Assembly (NCBI GenBank): GCA_031216915.1
Contig: CM062289.1
Location: 390,268,674 to 390,332,673 of the forward strand
Direction: 5' to 3'
Source of the DNA: Pictodentalium vernedei
Taxonomy: Eukaryota; Mollusca; Scaphopoda; Dentaliida; Dentaliidae
DNA length: 64,000 nt
Each line of letters begins with the position of its first letter. Positions within the stretch are counted from its first letter, which is position 1. Below the pieces are notes generated by a model. It did not search any database, had not been told where the DNA came from, and worked only from the letters and a program-made list of their open reading frames with translations. Shown here in pieces: positions 1 through 11,769 of this stretch. Both the position numbers and the translations under genes were made by a program.

Positions 1-1
1 G

Positions 2-235
2 ACTATAGAAGTTAAGTCAAAACAGATCGTTGATTCATTAGAGAAAAATATAGGAACCCAATCTCGTTTTTTTTACAAGTGGCATGTTGCTGGACTCAGT
101 GATGTCAAATTTTCCAATATTGTGTCTTTTCTTGGAAACTCCCAGAAGATGAAGTGGTGCTATCTTCCAATACAGACGAACCGTGTGATTCTATGTGGCA
201 ACCCTGGAAAGTTGAGCAGCGCTTGTTTACTGTGA
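2..235 (+). CDS. Open frame entering from the left edge, unidentified
   Basis: A frame is open from the first bases to a TGA at 233-235 (77 codons, no start in the window). The composition looks protein-like, with mixed charged and aromatic residues such as FFYKWH and KMKWCYLP. The last dozen codons lie inside a SINE-like repeat that begins near 199 and supplies the stop. It could be the terminal exon of an upstream gene or chance. I recognise no family. Confidence 0.2.
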   Translation, partial: TIEVKSKQIVDSLEKNIGTQSRFFYKWHVAGLSDVKFSNIVSFLGNSQKMKWCYLPIQTNRVILCGNPGKLSSACLL

Positions 236-415
236 TAAACAAGATTTGTTCTGCTGGTAAAATAGGATCTCGTCACCAATGCTTGGATGGAAGTCCTGTA
301 AAAAGGGCAACATGGGTATAAAACCATTAACTAAATGGACTTTATCCCCATGTTGCGGCCATGATTAGCCATTGTGCAGCAATATGTGACATTAAACACC
401 AATAAATAAATATAT
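199..415 (+). repeat. S2 short interspersed repeat, copy 1
   Basis: About 215 bp. It shares the segment around GTTTACTGTGATAAACAAG, the 'tgctggtaaaatagga' block and a 3' end CACCAATAAATAAATA with other copies at 684, 1712 and 53028. The last ~70 bp (GATTAGCCATTGTGCAG to the AATAAA tail) are the same as the 3' end of the tRNA-derived SINE at 18777. The two families therefore share a tail, presumably recognised by one partner LINE. Confidence 0.65.
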
Positions 416-683
416 CACACTGAAGAGCAGCAGTCCAGTTATGGTCGGATGAGAAATTTGTAAAAAACTGCTCTTAGGGTTTGCTTACTGTTCCAGATAT
501 TTTCCCCAAAACACATGCAACGTGGTGTTGCATTCAGCCAAACTCAATCATTCAGGGCCGAAGAAGGTACTCCAGTGCTCAAATGCTTTCTCTGAAGTGG
601 CTTTGTCTCCTCTACAGATGGTTCCCTTAACAAAGGCAAAGACCGAGGCGGTACGACAAATCCAAGTCCATCAATCCCCCGTT

Positions 684-893
684 GGAACCCCAGCACGTAA
701 AGCAGTGCTTGTTTACTGCGGTAAACAAGCTCCGTTTTGCTGGTAAAGTAGTATCCAGTTACCAATGTTTGGGCGGAAGCCCTCTAAAATGGGCAACGTG
801 CTTATAGACGATTGACTAAACTTGACATCTTCATGTTACGTTCACGATTAGCCATTGTGCAGAAATATGTGCTCTTGAACGACAATAAATAAC
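684..893 (+). repeat. S2 short interspersed repeat, copy 2
   Basis: Starts GGAACCCCAGCACG and runs through GTTTACTGCGGTAAACAAG and TTGCTGGTAAAGTAG to a tail ending ACAATAAATAA. Same family as the copy at 199, with point differences throughout. The sequence between the two copies shows no other recognisable feature. Confidence 0.6.
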
Positions 894-1421
894 TGGATTA
901 TCAATAAGATACTTGGTGTAGTACGGTGAGCTATCTGTACGCTAGTGTGCGTACTGCCAAACACTGAAATATATTTTAGGTTCGTTGCAACGTAAGAAGT
1001 ACTCCAAACCGTATTTAACAAAGCCATGGAGGGGTGGGGGTTGGGGGGGGGGGGGGAGGTTCTTTATTGAAAAAAAATATAGTAAATCATAAAGTACTGT
1101 TTGTTGAAACGTGTACACATATGGGGAGGGGGTGGTAACGGCTCAGACTGTTAATTTATGGCAGGAATAAATAAATAATAATAAAAGTGTTATAAATGTT
1201 CATGTCTGATACGCCTTTTATTGGAAACGGCGCACAGTAGTTACCAACATGCGTTAATTACCTCTGATGGAATTGGATATGAAAAGTCTTGCCCATATAT
1301 AGCACCAGGCTATGATCTTCAAACTTTGTGTAGTGAACTTGGAATTATAATGAACTGACCTCCTTGTGCAAAACTGATACATTTTGAGAAATGATGCCTT
1401 TGTTTTAACTGTAAACCACAG
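894..1421. other. No gene seen; low-complexity G run
   Basis: This stretch is AT-rich with a G-homopolymer tract near 1035-1058 and a second G-rich patch at 1120-1135. No credible coding frame or RNA gene is visible. Confidence 0.5.
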
Positions 1422-1567
1422 GTGTTCGACATGTGCAAAGATCATGAAAAATGGTGTATTGGAAGGTTTTTTTACAAATTATGTTTAAAAATTATGGAAA
1501 AATACATAATTTGTCAAAAAAACTTCAAATACACCAATTTTCATGATCTTTGGCACATGTCGAACAC
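1422..1567. repeat. Long hairpin (foldback), 146 bp
   Basis: The left arm starts GTGTTCGACATGTGC at 1422. The right arm ends with its reverse complement, GCACATGTCGAACAC, at 1567. The inner arms also pair (AAGATCATGAAAA with TTTTCATGATCTT, and ACAAATTATG with CATAATTTGT). The palindrome extends almost to the centre, as in a MITE or foldback element. No transposase is present. Confidence 0.75.
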
Positions 1568-1711
1568 TTATGCTGTAAACTATCCAAAAAACACCGATGA
1601 AACAAAATCGTCTTCAACTACTTTTATAACCCCTTCGGTGCGATTCCCGGGAGGGCCCTGGGGAGTGGAGCAGTGCTTATTTACTGTGATAAAGTTCCGC
1701 TTTACTGGTAA

Positions 1712-1940
1712 AATTCCCCTTTGGAACCCCTGGAAGTGATGCAGTGTTTGTTTTCCGTAGTAAACAAGCTCTATTTTGTTGGTAAAATAGGACCTAGTCA
1801 CCAATGCTTGGGGTGGAAGTCCTCTAAATGGCCAATGTGGGTTTAACCGATTGACTAAACTTGACTTTATCTCCATGTTGCGGTCATGATTAGCCATTGT
1901 GCGAAAATATGTGACCTTAAACACCAATAAATAAATAAAT
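1712..1940 (+). repeat. S2 short interspersed repeat, copy 3
   Basis: The body and AATAAATAAATA tail match the copy at 199. It is preceded at about 1640-1711 by a second, partial start of the same unit (CCCTGGGGAGTGGAGCAG onwards), so this is a partial tandem arrangement. Confidence 0.6.
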
Positions 1941-2095
1941 ACTGGTAAAATAGGACTCGGAACCCACGCCTGTGCGGAAGTCCACTAAAGTGGGTAGCAT
2001 ATGTATAAATGATTGGGTAAGCTTGACTTCAAACCTATGTAGCGGTTATGAGATAGCCAAAGATGCTAACAATGACCTTAAAGACTAACTAATAA
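1941..2095 (+). repeat. S2 short interspersed repeat, degraded copy
   Basis: Begins ACTGGTAAAATAGGACTCGG directly after the tail of the previous copy. It retains the blocks around TGTGCGGAAGTCC and GATTGGGTAAGCTTGACTTC and ends with AATGACCTTAAAGAC and TAATAAAAG. It is diverged and lacks the 5' third. Confidence 0.45.
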
Positions 2096-2970
2096 AAGCT
2101 AAACTTTATAGGTGAAGGGATGCGCGAGACCTGTCATAAATCCTGTGTGTGTCGGAGTTGGGAAATCTCCAACAACGTCTTCACAAATTTATTGATCTGT
2201 CCATTAGGTAAGACATGATTAAAAATCCCAGTGATATCATGACGATCTCCACTAGTTGCCCGGAATGTGGGCCCGTTCTTATTTGTCGTGTTAAATCAGC
2301 TCTGCTTTGTAGGTAAAATAGGACCTGTGGACTGGGCCAAAATAGTTACCAGGAAACGCACCGGGGTGGGGGAAGGGGTGGGGAGGGGGGGGGGGGGGTA
2401 ATTAGACCCGAAAAGCATATTTGCTTTTTCGAACTGAACGAATGCGGGCTTCCTTGCACCTGAGCTATCAATGGCAGTCCACATTGAGGGCATTCCGATG
2501 GCATTTTTGTATCATCTTTATCGATTATTCGGCAAAAATGGTTCTGCGGGGGGGGGGGGGGGTCCATCGGGAAGACCATAGTTCGGCCCAATCAGAGAAA
2601 ATTTTGATTTCCTTTCATCTGAGCTATCAATGGCAGACCAGACTGCTGGAATATCGAATTGTTCTTTATGTGGACTGCCATACAGAACATTTCGATATAC
2701 CGACAGTCCATGCAGTCAGATCTATTTTGCCCTTTGGTCATTTCCACGAAATTTCACGAGTAGTATGTCAGGGTCTTTTCATCTCATAGTTGGGGTACCC
2801 CGGTCGGGGACCCCGGAAGTGACTCCTATGCCTTTCTCCCTGTCCACTACTTTTACTTGGTGTTTCTTTCCATTATTGTCTTCCAGTTGATAAAATGGTT
2901 CATATCGTTTCTTACCCACGTTCATCGTAATGCACTTATCAGAGTAAAATTTCAGAAGACATTTGTTAGA
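2096..2970. other. Intergenic, no gene; poly-G tracts and diverged repeat pieces
   Basis: Contains a further S2 scrap near 2270-2325, two poly-G tracts (about 2385-2398 and 2549-2562), and a pair of related segments (about 2446-2480 and 2610-2645, both containing TGAGCTATCAATGGCAG). Open frames here are short and run through the G tracts. I support no gene. Confidence 0.45.
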
Positions 2971-3342
2971 CTAATTCTGTAAGCTATCCAGATCTTTCTG
3001 CAACCCCTGTGTGTCTTCTTCTTTCTGTATTCGTCGATAATTCTTCGTGTCAACTGCGAACATCATCTCTTCAGATGTTACAGTCTCATGTACGTCATTT
3101 CTAGAAACGACGAATTGCACCGGACCCAGTACGCTTCCTTGTGGTATCTCACTGATGACAGAATGGTATTTTGAGCTCGCTCCGTGAACTATAACTCTCT
3201 GCTTTCTATCTGTCAAGTATCTCTGAATCCATCGAACAATGTCGCCTTCGATATTGTAACTTTTAATTATTTTTTTTATAGCAAACATATATGCTACTAA
3301 TCTTTCAATATAAAAATCATTTAAAAGTATATTATAAAACAT
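2971..3342 (-). pseudogene. Non-LTR retrotransposon reverse transcriptase fragment (dead)
   Basis: The 123-residue frame matches the middle of a Jockey/CR1-type RT: GDIVRWIQRYLTDRKQRV, then IPQGSVLGP, then a palm motif reading FAVDTK, where the family has F-A-D-D. The second catalytic aspartate is therefore replaced by valine. The frame ends with TAG just after DLDSLQN, where the family normally has tryptophan. Upstream and downstream RT domains are missing. It is a 5'- and 3'-truncated, mutated LINE copy with no function expected. Confidence 0.8.
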
Positions 3343-3953
3343 GTGTTAATTATCCATTTGTTTTCTTTTTGAACGCAAACATTTTGTTTGCTTTAACGAG
3401 AGTTTATGAGAAATGCAAATTGCGAACCGGTGATCCGGGTGGGAGGAGCTACCATGGAACGCTTCAACGTGTTAAGGTTCTTCTCTACAGTTTGCATTAT
3501 TGCACATAGGTAAATTTCTAAACATATGGCATATGTTGAAACTAATGCCATGTAAATTGGAGATATATTTTTGGTATCATATATATGATTACATTAGGCC
3601 ATTATTGGACAAGAGAATATGAAGTTTTGGTCACAGAGTTGGAGTCTGATGCATAGGGGTAAATTAGCAGAGGAATTATTGGAAACAGTGACTTCGAAAA
3701 TTCGACTATTTTTTAAAATATCATTTTTACACGGAGTTGTTACCAGACATGTAACTAAAAATGAGACTGTAACAGAATTTTTTCACATTTTAGAAACATG
3801 GGCTTATATGCTCCATGGTTAGTTAAGTGGGGGTAGTGGAGAAATCCTTGGGGCTTGCAAGTGGTTGAAAATGACTAGTATCGGCATTTTTTCATGCAAT
3901 TTGGCAGGTTGAAGCCTTTCATTTGACAATGAATTATTTGGGTTGCGGACAAT
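3343..3953. other. No gene supported
   Basis: AT-rich sequence with a 67-codon frame (3619-3822) that has no recognisable domain and no conserved context. I treat it as unassigned. Confidence 0.4.
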
Positions 3954-4081
3954 TCGGACCTTGGACGATTCGGACCCTGGACGATTCGGACCTTGGACGA
4001 TTCGGACCTCGAGTGTTGGACGATTCGGACCTCGAGTGTTGGACGATTCGGACCTCGAGTCTTGGACGATTCGGACCTCGA
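3954..4081 (+). repeat. Short tandem repeat, core GGACGATTCGGACC
   Basis: Seven head-to-tail copies of GACGATTCGGACC or a close variant. The first have an 18-bp period; the later ones have a longer ~24-bp period because each carries an added CTCGAGT block. The change of unit length inside the array suggests expansion from two related founder units. Confidence 0.85.
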
Positions 4082-4276
4082 GTGCAGACGAATGAATGAA
4101 TGAAATATGTCGGACGAATTTTTTAATTTTTATGATTGTTGTTGAGTTTTTACTGAAAATGTTTCTATCTTATCTTTTGTATATTTTTATCCTGAAAAAC
4201 TGTGGAGCGGAACCTAAGAGGGCGGACATATTTGATATTGACGTCACGATGACCTATTCCATATAACCAAACCACA

Positions 4277-4612
4277 TTGATACAGACAAGCATTTGTCAG
4301 CATGGAGAGCTCAAACTGGATTTCGAAGGCACCAACGAAGAATTTATTGATTTCGCCCACAACCAAGGGAAGTTCTCAGAGGATACAATCAAAGTCTTCA
4401 ATACACTAAATGCTGAAAAACTAGAGGCTTTCAGAATCCGCAATCCGGGATTCCACCAATGGCGGAAAGAGAAAAAAGAAAAAGCGGCAAACTCACCTAA
4501 GCCACCTCCAGCAAAAAAGCAAAAAAAAAAAAAGAAACACAAACGCCGCTATCTACCTCGACACTTCCCTCCTTTGACGCGCCCGGACATGCTGCTGAAA
4601 ACTAAAAACTAA
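4277..4612 (+). CDS. Lysine-rich small hypothetical frame with downstream poly(A)
   Basis: 111 codons. The N-terminal two thirds are acidic or mixed (EGTNEEFIDFAHNQGKF, then AEKLEAFRIRNPG). The C-terminus is a proline/lysine-rich basic stretch encoded by an A-rich run. The possible start is not an ATG, so the true N-terminus is uncertain. After the stop come a short GC hairpin (GCGCC TTCG GCGCG, ~4669-4681) and an AATAAA at 4755 followed by A10 at about 4770-4780. That pattern resembles a retrotransposed 3' end (LINE tail or processed copy). I do not recognise the protein. Confidence 0.3.
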   Translation: MIQTSICQHGELKLDFEGTNEEFIDFAHNQGKFSEDTIKVFNTLNAEKLEAFRIRNPGFHQWRKEKKEKAANSPKPPPAKKQKKKKKHKRRYLPRHFPPLTRPDMLLKTKN

Positions 4613-4781
4613 AAATTTATACTACCAGAGAGGGTCGAAAGGGGCTTGCCCCAAACCGTCCCTTCGCGCCTTCGGCGCGCTAAAACCATTTCGTTTCAGA
4701 CAAGTTTGTCTATGGGAAGATTTCGGTTCCTACAGTCCTATAGTCATTAAGTTAATAAAACTCAGTTTTACAAAAAAAAAA

Positions 4782-6040
4782 GGATTTAATGAACAGAAAT
4801 TAATATGTTAATTTGCGAATCTTTTCCAAATACAGCCCAATCAACACTTATTAGTGAGTGGACGTCTGACATTATGTAATTACACCTAACGCACTCAGTC
4901 GATTTGGGGATATTTTTTTCGTATGGAGTGTACATGTAATGTAGCCACGGTTTTAGTTGCATTTTCATGAAAAAAGCTTTGCTGATTGTAAGTATATATT
5001 TGAGAGAGAGGGGGAGAGAGGGTGCATGTAGTGTACAGTGTACTCCAAAACTGTGTTCGCTTGTAGGTTGCACCTATTTTAATATTATAGACTGATGGGC
5101 TATAGTCTGAAATTATATCCTCAGAGCTATGATAAATTTCCCTCAACATTCAAGATGAATTTTATATAATTCTCACATATAAACTTCTTATCTCGAAAAT
5201 CGCTTCTTGAAAAAAATATTCTTGGGGGTATCTGTTTCTTTGTAGTTTTCGCCTCTATGGTTAATTTTTCGTTAATATTTTTTTTAAAAATCCCAACTTC
5301 GTTTTGGCTGCCCATAATCAGAATTTTGAAATGTGTATTATGTCCATATCTAAGGCCTGTCGCCACCAAGGGAGGTAAATGTTTACATCTTGAAAGCTTT
5401 TCCGAACTCCAGCAAGTGATATTTTTAACAGAATGGCTCAAATATCAAGCTACATTCCTCTGATAATTTCTATTGTGTCTACTGTTTATGTTATATCTTC
5501 ATTCAGCAAGTTTGCATCATTTATATCAACACAAATACCGCGTCTACAAACCAGTAGTAAGTTTTTGATTAAAATTTCGAAATACCGATAAGTAACTGAT
5601 CACTTGCAAGATAAGTGAAATGTTCCACTTTTCATGGTGGTCAGCTATTTCCTAAGATCTGTAATGTTACGGTACGGAGTAGCCTGAGAGAGCACTAACC
5701 ACATAGTTTAGCAATCTGAGCTATTGTCCAAACTTTGACCCAAAACCAAAGGCTGTAAATTAAGGTGCTATTAGTTCAGCGATCTGAACGTAGTGGCTAC
5801 CCCTCTACGTTCAGATTCTTCACATTCAGTCCTATAGAAAAAGTTCCCATCAAGTTTTTATGGGAACTGAAAACTCGAAAATAGGAATATATATCAAGCT
5901 TACGCCCTTATTACTGACTGCATTCGATAGTACACGTATTTCCTTACATTTTGGCAGAGTCTATTGATCCAATTTCCAAACTATGTTTTATCCTTTAATT
6001 ATCGTTATTTGAATACTCTCAAAGCGGCAACGAATGTTTC
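4782..6040. other. Intergenic, no gene; one small hairpin
   Basis: No convincing coding frame. There is a GA-rich microsatellite patch near 5003-5022. A hairpin at about 5783-5821 has GATCTGAACGTAG and CTACGTTCAGATTC as its arms. Confidence 0.4.
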
Positions 6041-9018
6041 GAAATCGTCCATGTTTTTGTATAAATATAAAACAAACGAATAGACCTTTCCATCGATGCA
6101 GAATTGGAATCTCGATCTCATTTGCGCAGTGGAGATCGGTAGTTCTAAAATGAGTCCGCAGGTAGAAAAAGAGACCATAAGAGACCGTAAGTAAACTATG
6201 GGGGTTAATGCTCTGAAATGAATGGTTTCTGATTGAAAACCGTATAATAATACACACCCGAAGTTTGGTATCGATATTTCAACTTTAACCCTTAAAATTT
6301 TATTATTAATGTACAGCACGTTTTCAAACTTACGGACTCATTTTTCGCAAGATGGGCCAACGAGTCCGCAAACGAACTACCAGTCATAAAAATGTCAAAT
6401 GAACGGTTTCTGATTGAAAACAGTATAAATAATACACATCCGAAGTTTGGTATCGATATTTCAACTTTAACCCCTAAAATTTTACTATTAATGCATAGTG
6501 CGTTTTCAATCTTACGGACTCATTTTTAGCAAGACGGGCTAAAGAGTCCGCAAATGAACTACTCGTCCTAAAAATATCAAATGAACGGTTTCTGATTGAA
6601 AACAGTATAAATAATACATAACCGAAGTTTGGTGTTGATATTTCAACGTTAACCCCTAAAATTTCACTATTATTGTAAGCTCGTTTTCAAACTTACGGAC
6701 TCATTTTTCGCAAGACGGGCCAAAGAGTCCGCAAATGAACGACTAGTCATAAAAATATCAAATGAACGATTTCTGATTGAAAACGGTATAAATAATACAT
6801 ATCCGAAGTTTTGTGTTGATATTTCAACGTTAACCCCCAAAATTTCCCTATTAATGTATATAGCGCGTTCACAAACTCATGGGCTCATTTTTCGCAAGAC
6901 GGGCCAAAGAGTCCGCAAATGAACTACTAATCCTAAAAATACCAAATGTAGTTAAACTAATACATCCCCGAAGTTTAGTAACGATATTCCAACTTCAACA
7001 CATGGAATTATATTTAATGTGTCCGACGGTTGGTAGCGATACTAGGGTTTTAAACACTGAATTTACCTTTTAATTATTTGCGAGAAGGCCGACTCGCAGT
7101 CTCAGGTTTTGCAAGATAGGAGACAGAGATACCGGAAGAAAACCACTGGTCGAATTAACAATTAAGTAGGTGTCAAAATTATATTGGATTATTGCTAGCT
7201 CTGATGATTGGGTTTCCCATTACAAATGTATCACAGGTTTTCAAGAGTGCAGTTAATACCGTTCAAGTACATACCCACACTTAATCTTTATTCGTCAATA
7301 ATCTTTATATCCGTGTCATACTAAATACCAATTGGGTTTTGGAGTTAGAAATCCCAAATTTCACTATTATTGTATACTACGAATGAAAATATCAGACTCA
7401 TTTCTAGCAACACGGGACAAAGAGTCCGCAAAAATAACTACTAGTCCTAAATATACAAAATGGACGGTTTCTGGTTGAAAACAGTATAAATTTCATTTCT
7501 GCATCACGGGATAAAGAGACCACAAACGAACTTCTAGTCCTAAAAATACCAAATGAACTCTGGATGCTGTAGATGATAATTCAATGATCCCTAGCTCAGA
7601 TATCAAAAGGTGTCGCTGTCCATGTGTCCAAGCCTATAAGTGTGATCGTTAGGGGATTATCGTTACCAAACTTCAGATGTGTATTATTAAACTGTTCTCA
7701 TCCAGAAAACGTTCATTTTGTACTTTTAGGGCTAGTAGTTTTAATTTGCGGTCCTTTTAGGGGTTAAAGTTGGAATATCGCTTCCAAACTTCGGATGTGT
7801 ATTATTTATACTGTTTTCAACCAGAATCCGTTCATTTTGTATGTTTAGGACTAGTAGTTATTTGGCGGACTCTTTGTCCCGTGTTGCTACAAATGAGTCC
7901 GATAGATTCAATACGCAGCAGTATATAGTAATAGTGAAATTTGGGATTTCTAACTCCAAAACCCAATTAGTATTTAGTATGACACGGATATAAAGATTAT
8001 TGATGAATAAAGATTAAGTGTGGGTATGTACTTGAACGGTATTAACTGCACTCTTGACCCCCTGAAAAATTGGTAATGGGAAACCAGTCATCAGAGCTGG
8101 CGATAATCCAATATAATTTTGACACCTACTTAATCGTTAATTCGACCAGAGAGTGCTAAGTCTGTGGTTCGCTTGGGGTCTCTCTGTCCCGTCTTGCGAA
8201 AAATGAGTCTTTTTAGGATTAGTAGTTCAGTTTCAATACGTGGTATACAATAATAGTGAAATTTGGCCCGTCTTGCGAAAAATGAGTCCGTAAGTTTGTG
8301 AACGCGCTACACATAAATAATGAAATTTTGGGGGTTAACGTTGAAATATCAACACCAAACTTCGGGTATGTATTATTTATAATGTTTTCAATCAGAAACC
8401 GTTCATTTGATATTTTTATGACTAGTAGTTCATTTGCGGACTCTTTGGCCCGTCTTGCGAAAAATGAGTCCGTAAGTTTGTGAACGCGCAAAACATTAAT
8501 AGTGAAATTTTAGGGGTTAACGTTGAAATATCAACACCAAACTTCAGATATGTATTATTTATACTGTTTTCAATCAGAAACCGTTCATTTGATATTTTTA
8601 GGACTAGTAGTTCATTTGCGGACTCTTTGGCCCGTCTTGCGAAAAATGAGTCCGTAAGTTTGAAAACGCGCTATACATTAATAGGGAAATTTTAGGGGTT
8701 AAAGTTGAAATATCGATACCAAACTTCGGATGTGTATTATTTATAACCCAAAGAACCAGAAACCATTCATTTCAGAACATTAACCCCCATAGTTTACTTG
8801 CGGTCTCTTACGGACTCTTACAGTCTCTTTTTCTACCTGCGGACTCATTTTAGTACTACCCGTGGAGATTATCAAACTCGATTGCATTCGCACAGAGGAG
8901 GTTATCCACCCCCTATGCACAAATGCGATCAAATTTCCGATTCCGCATCAATGAAGTCTATTCGTTGCGGCGCCATTACCGGTTTATTGTTTTTCTGCTT
9001 TATATTTGTACAAAAACA
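6040..9018. mobile_element. Giant foldback element with tandemly repeated inverted arms
   Basis: The left arm (about 6040-7440) and right arm (about 7860-9018) are inverted copies around a short centre near 7560-7640. Each arm contains ~183-bp tandem units. On the left, TACGGACTCATTTTT recurs near 6330, 6513, 6695 and (varied) 6879. On the right, its complement recurs near 8282, 8465 and 8647. The inner arms (7150-7430 against 7861-8150) and outer arms (6045-6200 against 8820-9015) also pair. No transposase frame is present. The architecture is like Drosophila FB elements, though no sequence relationship is claimed. The right end meets an R repeat at about 9018. Confidence 0.8.
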
Positions 9019-11047
9019 TTGCATTTTTGTTCAACTCAACATGCCTAGCCCCATTGGAAGGGGGTGGGGGAAAATGCTCCAAAATATTTTAAAAATCTTC
9101 TCATGAACCAGTGGGGGTACAATGACTTGATATTTGTGATGGAGCTTCCTTTTGAGTTGTAGAATCGAGTTTGTTCAAACGAAGTTCGTGAAGCAATATT
9201 TGACTTTGTATTAAATGGGAGGGGTAAGATTTTTGGCTCCGCCCAAAATTTCTATTTTATGGTCCGATTTGAACCAAATTTGGTATGTGGTATTATTGGG
9301 TAATAAGTACTTGACTCATGCCAAATAGAAATTCCTGCATCCCCATGGGAACCCCAGGAGCTAAAAATAGAAATATTTTCAAACGCCCATATTTTCCAAA
9401 CCGCTCGGAACAGAGAGCTGTTATTTGATATGAAGCATCCTTAGGACCAGTAGAATTGAATGGTATAATAACATTTTGATTGCTTATTTTAGGGTGTTCT
9501 GTTGAGGGCATCGAAAAAATGCTGAGTCAGCATATTTGCAAAAAAAATTTAAAATCTTTTCTACAGAACCAATCATCAGAATTTTTTGAAGTTTGTTATA
9601 CAGCATTCATAGGGGGTCAGATACAAGTTTGTTAAAATAAAGCCCATTGGTTCATATTTGGGCTTAATACAGGAGCCTGAATGTCTAACTTAGGCAATAT
9701 TGGGAATATTCTTTAAAAATCTTCTTCTTCAGAACCACCAGTCAGAATATTTTAATGTTTGGTACACATCATTGTTCTGATGGTTAGATTCAAGATTGTT
9801 CAAAGCAAGTCCCTGGGTTAATATTTGGGCTTCCTATGGAAGCCCAAATTTTAACTAAGTTCAATACGGGGGGATATTTTAAAAAAAATCTTCTTCTTCA
9901 GATCCACCAGTCAGAATGCTTTCATATTTGGTATAACATCTCTAGGGGGGTCAGATTCAAGTTTGTTCAAATCGGGTTGATAGATATATATTTTGGCTAG
10001 CTGTGGTAGCCCAAATTTTAACTTACAGGTAGTGCAATATGAGGAAATTTCTTTAGAAATCTTCTTTAGATCCACCAATCAGAATGCTTTGATATTTGGT
10101 ATACAATATCTCGGGGAGTGGGGGGGGGGGTGCAGATATCCAATAATGCACTCTAGTTAATTGCCAAGGGGGGGGGGGGGGGGTCAGATTAAAGTTTGTT
10201 CGATTCAAGTGCCTGGGTTAATATTTGGGCTCTGTTTGGGAACCTGAAATTTTACTTAGTGCAATATGAGGGAGTTTCTTCAAAAATCTTCTTCTTCAGA
10301 TTCACCTGTCAGAATCCTTTCATATTTGGTTTACAACATCTCTAGGGGAGTCAGATTCAACTGTGTTCAAATTGGTTACCTGGGTTACTATTTGGGCTCC
10401 CTATGGTAGCCCAAATTTTAACTTAGGGCAATATGAGGAAATTTCTTTAAAAGTCTTCTTCAGGTCCACTAGTCAGAATGCTTTCATATTTGGTATACAA
10501 CATCTCTAGGGGGATCAGATTCAAGTTTGTTCAATCAAATCCATTGGTTAATATTTGGGCTCGCTATGGTAGCCCAAATTTTAATTTAGTGCAATATGAA
10601 GAAATTTCTTTAAAAAGTTTTTTTCTTCTTCAGATCCAACAGTCAAAATGCTTTCATATTTGGTATACAACATCTCTAGGGAAGTCAGATTCAACTTTGT
10701 TCAAATCGAGAACCTGGGTTAATATTGGGCTCCCTGTGGGAGCTGGAATTGGCCATGTAGCTGAAGAATTAGAAATTTTGGATTCAATACCCTCCAGAGG
10801 TGTGTAACTAAGATTAATCCACACAGGTTGTATCAAGGGGCTTCATAGGGGAGCTCTACATTTTACATTATGATCAAGTGAAGAAAGGGCTTGATGCTCA
10901 GACTATTTTTGTCACTCCTGAGGGGCGCAAGGATTGACAGTGTATCCTATGGAGATGGATTGCTTAATGTAGACTCATTCTTGGACTCTTGTTTATATTG
11001 TGTTCTGTTCAAGGTGAGCACTTCAGGCCCTGTGAGGCCTCTTGTTG
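9019..11047 (+). repeat. R repeat, 5'-truncated copy
   Basis: Begins TTGTTCAACTCAACATGCC, which matches internal sequence of the fuller copy at about 19955. It then runs through roughly seven ~185-bp subunits, each with AATCTTCTTCTTCAGATCC, ATTTGGTATACAACATC and GGGCTCCCTATGG blocks. It ends CAGGCCCTGTGAGGCCTCTTG. G-homopolymer runs interrupt one subunit near 10120-10180. There is no coding capacity; this is a family that molluscan genomes carry in many copies, as I recall. Confidence 0.75.
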
Positions 11048-11357
11048 TTATAAAACTTACTTGTAGAATACTTGCTGTTGGTTAGGTATCGGTCTTAATA
11101 TTCTCTGTTCAATTTGAATGTAAAATTTCTTAGTCTTTATATGTTTCTTACCTCCAAAACAAATTCCCAATTGGTGTCCCCATGATGCAAATCTTCTCAT
11201 ATGACATGGACCCCAAACCCTTTCCCAAAAGAGGGTAGAAGAATCCCTGAATGATTACAATTACTGATTACATTTACCCCAGCCCTGGATTGGACAAGGC
11301 AGATACAAAAGTTGGAGGTGTTAGTGTGTATGAAATCACAACATTTCATTGTGACAA

Positions 11358-11612
11358 AACCAATATATATAATCATTGAATCCTCACATACTGATGTGCA
11401 ATAAATACACAGAATGACACGTGTGTGTGAATGGGTTAATCGATATGGCGTGAGTGCCAGCACGGAAGAATAGAACGAGAGGCCACAGACCTCGAGTTTT
11501 ATCCTTCCGCAATGGCACAAGTGCCATATCGATTAACCCATTCACACACACATGTCATTCTGTGTTTACTGTTTATTACATGCCTTCACATCAATATAAA
11601 AACATATATTAG
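11358..11612. repeat. Inverted-repeat (foldback) element
   Basis: The arm at 11407-11455 contains GAATGGGTTAATCGATATGG. Its complement, CCATATCGATTAACCCATTC, lies at about 11522-11541. Weaker pairing extends outward to ACTGATGTGCAATAA and TTATTACATGCC...CATCA. The loop is about 60 bp. It is probably a MITE. Confidence 0.65.
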
Positions 11613-11707
11613 AAGGAAACTCAGAAATTCATTTGACAACTATCAACAAAAAGAACACAGTTTATCGCCAACCAAATTTGGGAGGGGAACCCGTGTTACT
11701 GTTTCGT

Positions 11708-11769
11708 CCCCTGTGTTCCAATGTGTTCTATGTGCCTATTGGCACATAGAACACATTGGAACTCAGGGG
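11708..11769. repeat. Near-perfect hairpin, 29-bp arms
   Basis: The arms 11708-11736 and 11741-11769 pair at all but one position (GTTCTATGTGCC with GGCACATAGAAC at the centre) around a 4-base loop, TATT. The hairpin is longer and tighter than expected by chance. Confidence 0.8.

Noticed and set aside
2421..2789. 122-codon frame
   Set aside because: Runs through a poly-G tract giving RGGGGV; no domain; length depends on homopolymer length.
3954..4081. CRISPR-like array
   Set aside because: Units are directly adjacent without unique spacers, and the context is an animal genome.
10478..10807. 109-codon frame in the R repeat
   Set aside because: Chance open frame across repeat subunits; other R copies do not keep it.
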